Source: Nymphalis io
Lineage: Eukaryota > Arthropoda > Insecta > Lepidoptera > Nymphalidae
Assembly (NCBI RefSeq): GCF_905147045.1
Contig: NC_065903.1
Coordinates: 1,240,001 to 1,304,000 of the forward strand
Reading direction: 5' to 3'
DNA: 64,000 bases
Part shown: in pieces, positions 12,589 through 21,500 of the stretch
How positions within the stretch are numbered: position 1 is the first letter of the stretch
Layout: the number at the start of each line of letters is the position of its first letter
Made by a program: the position numbers and the translations under genes
The notes under the pieces: generated by a model
Told to the model about the DNA's origin: nothing
Database searches by the model: none
Seen by the model: the letters and a program-made list of their open reading frames with translations, nothing else

Positions 12589-15500
12589 ATACCAGTAGCT
12601 TTTTTTTGCATAACAGTTAAAATACCAAGATGGCCGAGATGATCTAGTGGTTAGAACGCGTGAATCTTAACGAATGATCGTGGGTCCAAGCCCGGAGAAG
12701 CACCACTGAATTTTCATGCGCTTAATTTGTTTTTATTAATTTGTGTTGTATCGTGCTTGACAGTGAAGGCAAACATCGTGAGGCAACCTGCATGTGTCTA
12801 ATTTCACATGTGTATTCTATCAACCCGCAATGGAGCAGCGTGGTGGAATAAGCTCCAAACCTTCTCCTCATAAGGGAGTGGAGGCCTTAGCCCAGTTTTG
12901 GGACATTAACAGGCTGTTACTGTAAATATGATCATATATCAAATACCTTACCACATGAATAATGTATTGTATCTTCCATTACTAAATTTATTCTAATTTA
13001 GACTTATTTTCTTTTTCTCTCAACAGAATTTATATTAATATAGAAGTATATAACTTGACTTGGTCAAAGTGAAATCATCTCATGTCGTATTTACGTTTTG
13101 ACAAGTATATACGACTTACCGAGGCGACCAGGACCACCCAGAATCATGGCGGAGACTCTGCAGGATTTGGAAGAGATGCTAAACAGCCTGAGCGATCCTT
13201 CAAGACAAGTAGGTCTCGGGATGAACATTGAAAATACCAAAATTATGGCAAACCGTCATGTATCCCTGAGACCAGTGGTCGTAAATGGCTCTCCACTTGA
13301 AGTTGTGCAGGAATATATCTACCTGGGCCAAACTACACAACTTGGCCGGCACAACTTTGAGAAGGAGGCTAAAAGAAGAATACGTTTGGGCTGGGCGGCA
13401 TTCGGGAGGTTACGTCATATATTTGAATCGTCGATCCCACAGTCGCTTAAGACCAGGGTCTTCAATCAGTGCGTCCTACCTGTAATGACTTACGGTGCCA
13501 ACCATCCCAAGATCGGGATGGTTGGCATTCTATGGGGGAGGCTTTCGTCCAGCAGTGGACGGCAAAAGACTAAAAAAAAAATATAACTTACCTTCGGTGG
13601 TACAATAAGATAGGTTTCAACTTTATGGTCGGCAAGGTAACCTTCACGTGACGCGCCGTCACCTGGTTCCACCTCGAATTTCCCACCAAGTTGGAGCATC
13701 GTCGATTTTGTTATGTGAACACGTCTGTGTAAAAAATAACTCATTATGTTAAAATAATTAAACTCATATGCAGTCAATGTGGGTTTTATACATTTAGGCG
13801 TAAGGGACTTGTGTCTTTAATCACACTTTTTTTTAATAAGTATAGGTAGGCGGACGAGCAAATGGGCTACTTGATGGTAAGTACATTGGCATTGTAAGAT
13901 ATGTTAACCATCGCTTATATCACCAATGCGCCAACAACCATGGGAACTAAGATGTTATGTCCCTTGTGCCTGTAATTACCGGCTTATGCTTTAAGCCGAT
14001 ACATTAATTTAGAGTATTAATGTTTGGCGGTAGAATAGTGGATGGTATCTACCAAGAATGTATAAACCCCTAATGAGGGAATAAAATATTTATTAATTTT
14101 ATATTATAAAGTTTATAAAAGTGTAAAAGTCAGAACAATACATTTATCAAAATGTAGATCAAGAGATGATCCAATATTGATAAAATGTTCATATTATTTT
14201 TTCGAACTAAAAGAAAGTTTCTGAATTAGAAAAAAAAAACAATTTAAATAACAGCCCTGTGTTGCATGTTGGCTACTAAATTATTCAGTAAAAGTTTCAT
14301 CGCTTGCCGCTTTCAACGATAAAAGCTTCCACAAAAAACACGCCACTAAAAACAAAAATAAAACTGAAATATTTTGTAAACTAGACATGGTTGTACAGTT
14401 AACCTCTAACTCTATGTTTGTCGCATTAAAATTTTACCTGAAAACTAAACTCTAATTCAATTATATTTGACCATAAAAGATTTTTTTTAATCGAGTAAAT
14501 AAATCTTTTAGTGGGAATTCGCTTATGTTAGTGAAACTAAATCAAGTAAAATTTGCATACCTTTGTTATGGGCATAATAGAGTAAGAAAGTTTTAAATCT
14601 AATGTTACCTTGCTTACTGACTATAATCATATCAGAAAAGGGACTTCGCTTAATGAGCAATCAGAATTAAAAGTCATCAGTCGTATTAAATATCAACCAA
14701 TATCGTATATCAACCCCTATCGTCAATGAAATATTGCAATTCATTTATTTTAAATTGTCATTGTTATATGTGACATTTATGACACTGATATTTGAACAAA
14801 GGGATGGATATTGTAAAAACGAACGGAAAATAATTTTAATTGCCAATTTATTAAAAACATTAAGGAACAGAAAGCTTAAGTCGCACATTAGATTAGAACG
14901 TTATCTAAACTACGCCTGAACGCCTTCCAGTTGTGATGCCATCCATCAGATTTTGTGAGATAGAATTGTACTCGTGTGCGCACACACTCACGTGCAGTTG
15001 GCTGGCTAGTCTCCCTTGAGAATGCCCGCCGTTACCGAAATCATTGTTAAAGTAAATAGATCTAAGCTTGATCATTAATATATTATTATTTTTTCTCATA
15101 GTGCCTTTAATAAAACTTATATAATTGACAGAGTATTTCAAACTAAATAAAGAAAATAAAAACCTACAATAATATTTAATTTGTTTTATGTAAATTACTA
15201 AAAACCCATATCGCTCTGATGACGTAAATATATATGAAAAAATAATCAATTTAATTTCCTTTGCATTGCACGGTATAGAGTAAACAGCCACTATCCATCA
15301 TGAGGTAAACTTTCACGGCAGAGTTTGCGTTTGCATGCATTTTGCATATGCATAAACTGTAAATGAAGTTTACGTTCATATTTCATATGCCATATTTACA
15401 CTGCTCTAGTCCATTTCAATCTATTTGAGATGAGATTCGTTTCGTAAGTGTTAAAAATGCATACGAAATATTTGCAACCGTTAAATTTCTTGCTATGTTA

Positions 15501-18500
15501 TATAAACTTCCACATAATGTAACAGCTTAGGTAACATTACGAAGCGTATGAATTATTCTTATTTCTCACTAAATGTTCCGGATAAATAATAATTACATTA
15601 TATTTAATCTAGTAAGTTAGCTGAGATGGCCTAGTGGTAAGAACGCGTGAATCTTAACCGATGATCGTGGGTTCAAACCTGTTTGAATTTTCATGTGCTT
15701 TATCTGTGTTTATAAATAATCTCGTATTTGTCGGTAAAGGAAAATATTGTGAAGAAACCTGCATGTGTCTAACTTCATTGAAATTCTGCCTTCTCCTCAA
15801 AAGGGAGAGGAGACCTTAGCCCAGCAGTGGAACATTAACAGGCTGTTACTGTACTGTAATCTAATAAATCTTTATTATACTATAAAGATATATTTGACCT
15901 TTATACTCATTGCTATATATGTTTTTAAGTCTTTTTAATCTCACGTAACCCAATATTGCCTGTAAAACGATCGCTGTAAGAGATAAGGCCGCTGTTGCAT
16001 GCAATTTTATTTTCCGTAAAATGTTTGTAATTAAGTGCAATAAAATGTGTCTATCTTTTTTAAAGTTTTTTTTCTGGTAAAACTTAATCAATCATGTTGT
16101 AGAATGTTTTGACCTACCCGGCGATACCACCAGATTCCATGTGATTAGCAAGCGTGACGTCATCGCTCCACACATCAAACTGCCACTTTCGTAAGCCAAG
16201 AACACCACACAGCACGTTCCCAGTGTGAATGCCAATTCTCATGTCCACGTTGAAGCCAGTTGCTTCTCTTACAAAACTGCAATAATATAATTTGCAATTA
16301 TAATATTCTTTTGCATGAAAGCTATAAGAGGAATCCACTTGGGAGATACTTTGCCGCTTACCTATATACTTTTCATTGGAAAATTTAAAAAAAAATCCTG
16401 AACAAAAAACTGCTTATAAATACGATAACACTAGAAAATGAATTTTAGTACTCCTTAAGCTTTTTAAACGCAAACTAGTACGTTCGCGTTAGTGATAATA
16501 ATTTCTATTCTGTTCATGTTATTTTACTACTATCAGTTATGATCCTTTTTTAGGTTTTGTTAAACACCGATTTCTCTCTTTCTGTCAACACTGATTCAGC
16601 ATTTGAAAGAAGAACACGGCATTATTTAATTAATCATCCCCTAAGCAATGTCACTTAGTTAAAGGCGAAAATATTTATTACAAAGTTCTGTAATAAAGTT
16701 AACTTATTCAGTATTCATCTATTATATTGAAATACAACAAACAGTGGGCTGGTTTTAGTATGTTATTTTAACTCCTTACAATTTACAAATAAAATGACAG
16801 TTCAGGAACGAACTTTATAGACATTTTTTGTATTCATTATATTACAAATTATTTTATTTGTAATGTTGTTTATTAAAATAGGCGAGTAGAATGGCGAATA
16901 TTTCACCTGATGGTAAGTGATATAACCGACCATACACATTAGCAAATAATAAGAAATAGTAAGAAATATTAACACATAATTTACACCATCAATGCACCAT
17001 GAACCTTGGTAAATAAGATGTTATATCCCTTTAGCTACACTAGCTCACTGTATTATACATCTGTATTTCAAGATTTAAGGGGTAAAAATTCAGGTAAATA
17101 GAATTTATTGACGACTTACCGTATCGCTTCAATCATTTGTAATCCCATATTCACACAGTTGTACGCGTGGTTCGGTCTCGAAACTGGGAGACCAGAAACG
17201 CAATAGTAACAGTCGCCAAGGATTTTGATCCGCATGCACTGGTTCTCCTGGAAAATAACAAATTTTAATAGACAGACAATATTTTAAGAAGCATACATAA
17301 TTAATTATATGCCAGGTTTCGATTTTATGATTTTTGCAGAACATTTTTATATACATATTTATTTACCAATAAATAAATAGAAAACTCAAGTTAATAAAAT
17401 ATCAATAAATAATATTAATAATAATGTCCTCCAGACCGATTTCGACCACGGCGGCCAATCTCAAGAGAGATGAACCAACTACGCAGGAGATATAATAGTG
17501 CCGAAGTGCGTGCGCAAACACAGGTGCACTCTCTATTCCCTAACTCTCATAATCTGATGGGACGGCAGGACCGTCGGCTTTACGTGCTTTCTGAGGCAAG
17601 GGAATGTACACACTTCCAACTTCCAGACTCCGAGCTGCTACTGAGAATTTTCTGACAGAAAAACCCAATAACTTTTTATTGGCCCGACCTGGGAATTGAA
17701 CCCAGGACCTCCGGGTCTGCAGCCTTACATCAAGCCACTAGACCAACGAGGTATTCAAAGAAATAAGGATTAGTATGTACAGGATAATGAAAGAGTTGGA
17801 AGGTAGTACATACAAGATACATAAGTTTAATTTTTAAATTAATTAAGAAGAGTAACCGCAGAAAACGGTCGTGAATTGTCAGAAAGTGATATGCGACATT
17901 GATCATTATAATTATAACATTTTACGAATACACGCATCAAAATAGTATATCAACATAAGTCGGTTGTCAACATTTTATGGGTGGGTAATGAAGTGGGTTT
18001 TTACAGAATAGCACTGCGGATCAGACCGTAAAACATAAGACTTTTCATTCCGCATATGATTAATTTAAGTAGATTGCTTGAAAACAACCAAATATGTACG
18101 TGTATATATATATATATACGTACTATTGCTGTTCATGAATTCATTTACATATGGTTTACATAATTCTACTGGTGGTAAGGCTTTGTGCAAGCCCGTCTGG
18201 GTAGGTACCACCCACTCAAAACAGTAGTACTTGGTATTGTTGTGTTCCGGATAGAAGGGTGAGTTAACAAGTGTAAGGAAAAGTTAACAAGTCATGCCCA
18301 TGGTGGCCCATATGCTAGTCCATCTGCCAATACTGTATAAAAAAAATATAACATTAAATTAATATAAAAATCCTGTTTTCAATTCGTTCTTTAAATGCTA
18401 ATTTTCTTGCAAGTTACTCTAGTACTTTATTTCGAATTTTCGAACTTTAAATTTAATTTAATGTTGTAAAATAATAAAAGAGCTTATTTTAATAAAGTAT

Positions 18501-21500
18501 ATTTTTATTATGGCTTTATCAAACTACCTACCTATAAAATTTTATGACGAGTTCAAGTTACAAGTATTAAGTAAGCACAATTAACCTACTACCAAAATAT
18601 TAATAATATAATAATATCCTGGGACATTATTCACACACGGCCATCTCATCCCAAGTTAAGCAGAGCTTGTGCTATGGAAACCAGACAAGTGATATACTAC
18701 ACTTTACTACTTTTCTTTTGTAAATACATACATATATAGATAATTACACCCAGACTCAGGACAAACAGAAATGTTCATGCACACAAATGTCTGTCCTGGA
18801 TGGGAATCGAAACCACAACCCTAGGCGTGAAAGAAAAGTATCTACCAACCACCCCAACCGGCCTGCTTAAACTGTATTTACATAAAATATATTTTATATA
18901 AAAGTTTCCCTCTTATTAGCCTTTGTTCAGTGTTCTAGTTTAAGTAATCTACATAAACTAAGAACATTAAAAATGATATTTATAATGGAGACATAATGTA
19001 TGAGAGCATTCATGCCATTTTTCTTGTTCAAGCAACAATACCATCGTTCAGCAATCTACTACCACAGATTAATTAAAATATAGAGCTTTTATAAAAAATA
19101 AAACTAATAAGAAAAGGCTCACAAATAATTATCCTCGTCACCTTGATAATCTATTTTTTTAAGTCCTTAATAATGTAATATTAATATTATAAAAATAAAA
19201 TTCAAGGTTATTCGATTGGTTGACCTTTCTTTTCTGCCGCAAGAGAGCAATTATTTATATGTCAACCTGATTTCTGCATGGACATATTTTTTAGTACATT
19301 TAGAAGTTTCTATTGTTAAATTTGAAGTAATCTGTGTATTTTTTATACTCTGTGTTCTGACAAGTGAACAAAGAGGCATTGTTAGTTGAAATGAAAATTG
19401 ATGGGCGATAAGGCATTCATTAGGCAATTATTTTAATTAAAGCCTAAATGATACTCACTCTAAACCCCGTTTAATTAAGGGTTCCGGTCGAGTGAATTTT
19501 TTTTTTATACAATGCGAAGGCGGACGAGCATATGGGCCACCTGATGATAAGTGGTCACCAACAAAAATAAACATTGGCATTGTAAGAAATGTTAAACATC
19601 GCTTACATAGCTAATGCACCACCAACCTTGGGAACTGTGTTATGTCCCTTGTGCCTGTAAGTGTAATTACACTGCCTCACTCACCTTTCAAACCTTTTGC
19701 GGTAGAATATCTGATGAGTGGGTGGTACTTACCCACCAGTCACCTAATCAATCTTTACTATTCCGTAACAGCCTGTGAATGTCCCACTGCTGGGATAAAG
19801 GCATCCTCTCCCTTTTTTAAGGAGAAGGTTTGGAGCTTATTTCAGCACGCTGCTCAAGTGCGGGTTGGTGGAATACACATGTGACAGAATTTCAGTGAAA
19901 TTAGACACATGCAGGTTTCTTTACGATGTTTTCCTTCACCGTAAAGCACGAGATGATTTATAATCACAAATTAAGCACATGGAAATTCAGTGGTGCTTGC
20001 CTGGGTTTGAACCCACGATCATCGGTTAAGATTCTCGCGTTCTTACCACTGGGCCATCTCGGCTTGATCTTTACTATTCATTTAACATAAATGTAATTAA
20101 AATTGCTCTTAGGTGTCTAAGAGCAATTGTCTTTACACAATATCAATATTGATTAGCCAATATAGGATAATTATATTATGACGTCACATAAATATATAAA
20201 CGTAAACATTATTTATCATTAACATATATATACTAATATTTATGCGAAAGTATCTCTGTCTATCTGTTACGCTTTTAAGGATAAACCACTGAGCTGATTT
20301 TGATAAAGTATGGTTACTTTTTTACCTAAAGACAAATTAGGCTAGTGTATGATAATTAAATATTAATATTAAATATTGTGACGGGCCGGTTGGCGTGGTT
20401 GGTAGATACTTGCCTTTCACGCCGAAGGTTGTGCGTTCGATTCCCACCCAGGACAGACATTTGTGTGCATGAACATGTCTGTTTGTCCTGAGTCTGGGTG
20501 TAATTATCTATATAAGTATGTATTTACAAAAGAAAAGTAGTATATGTGGAATATCAGTTGTCTGATTTCTATAGCACAAGCTTTGTACAAGCTTAATTTG
20601 GATCAGATGGCCGTGTCTGAATAATGTCCCAGGATATTATTATTTATTAACATTTAGTTCAATATCCAAGCGCAAAGCAACCCTAACTAACAATATGACA
20701 ATGTTGTTTGTACTGGATCGTGTGTCTTAACTAAGTTGAGCGCTAAGGCATAAGTATTTCAGTAAATAAGTGTTTAGGTCTGGTTATGTAATGGATAAAT
20801 TTCATTGTTAAATAAAGTGGTCATGTTTTCGTTTAAAACTTACCTATACTAATAATATATATGTGAAAGAAGCTATGTACAGAAGCGATTTAGATAAAAT
20901 TGCTGATTTAAAATGTATAAAGCAAGCTTAAGCCCCAAGGAAGAGTACAGGCCACATTTTTTACACCTAAAATCTGCCTAGTCTATATTTAATATTAAGA
21001 TATTTTAACTAATAGGTTGAAATTCGATAATAATAATTATTATTGTAATTTTTAGGTAAACACATTATGACTTTGCATGTTTCAAACATTTCTATTTGAT
21101 TGATTTCTCATTTGTTTTATTGCATATTTTTGTTATAGTTATTCAAAACTGAATGCCAAAATAATATGATTATTGCTTAAAAATAATTCAGAAGCACAAA
21201 CAAAATTTAAGAAAATAAAATGTCATTATGAATATTTTAGAAAACTTTATATAAGGAGAGAAATATGCTCCATATTTGGTCTGCGAACAACCGCGTAAGT
21301 GTTGAGCTAACATTTGTTTATCACTTAACATTTTCTATTTACATTTCGTGATAAAATTGAACTTCTAAGAATATTTACTAAAACATTTTTAGTAATACGC
21401 ATATATAGATAGGAGATATTATAGTGCACAAGTGTGTGCGCAAACACACACCTCTCTTCCCTCACTCTCATAATCCGACGGGATGGAAATTTGACACGAC

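Noticed and set aside
13098..13586. RTE ORF as a functional or domesticated gene
   Set aside because: It lacks a start, endonuclease and catalytic RT motifs, and ends at an internal deletion in the 3' UTR junction.
13490..13777. 95-codon minus ORF as a complete small protein
   Set aside because: Only 13592-13724 is coding; both ends extend into intron past a good acceptor and donor, and one end reads into the antisense of an RTE fragment.
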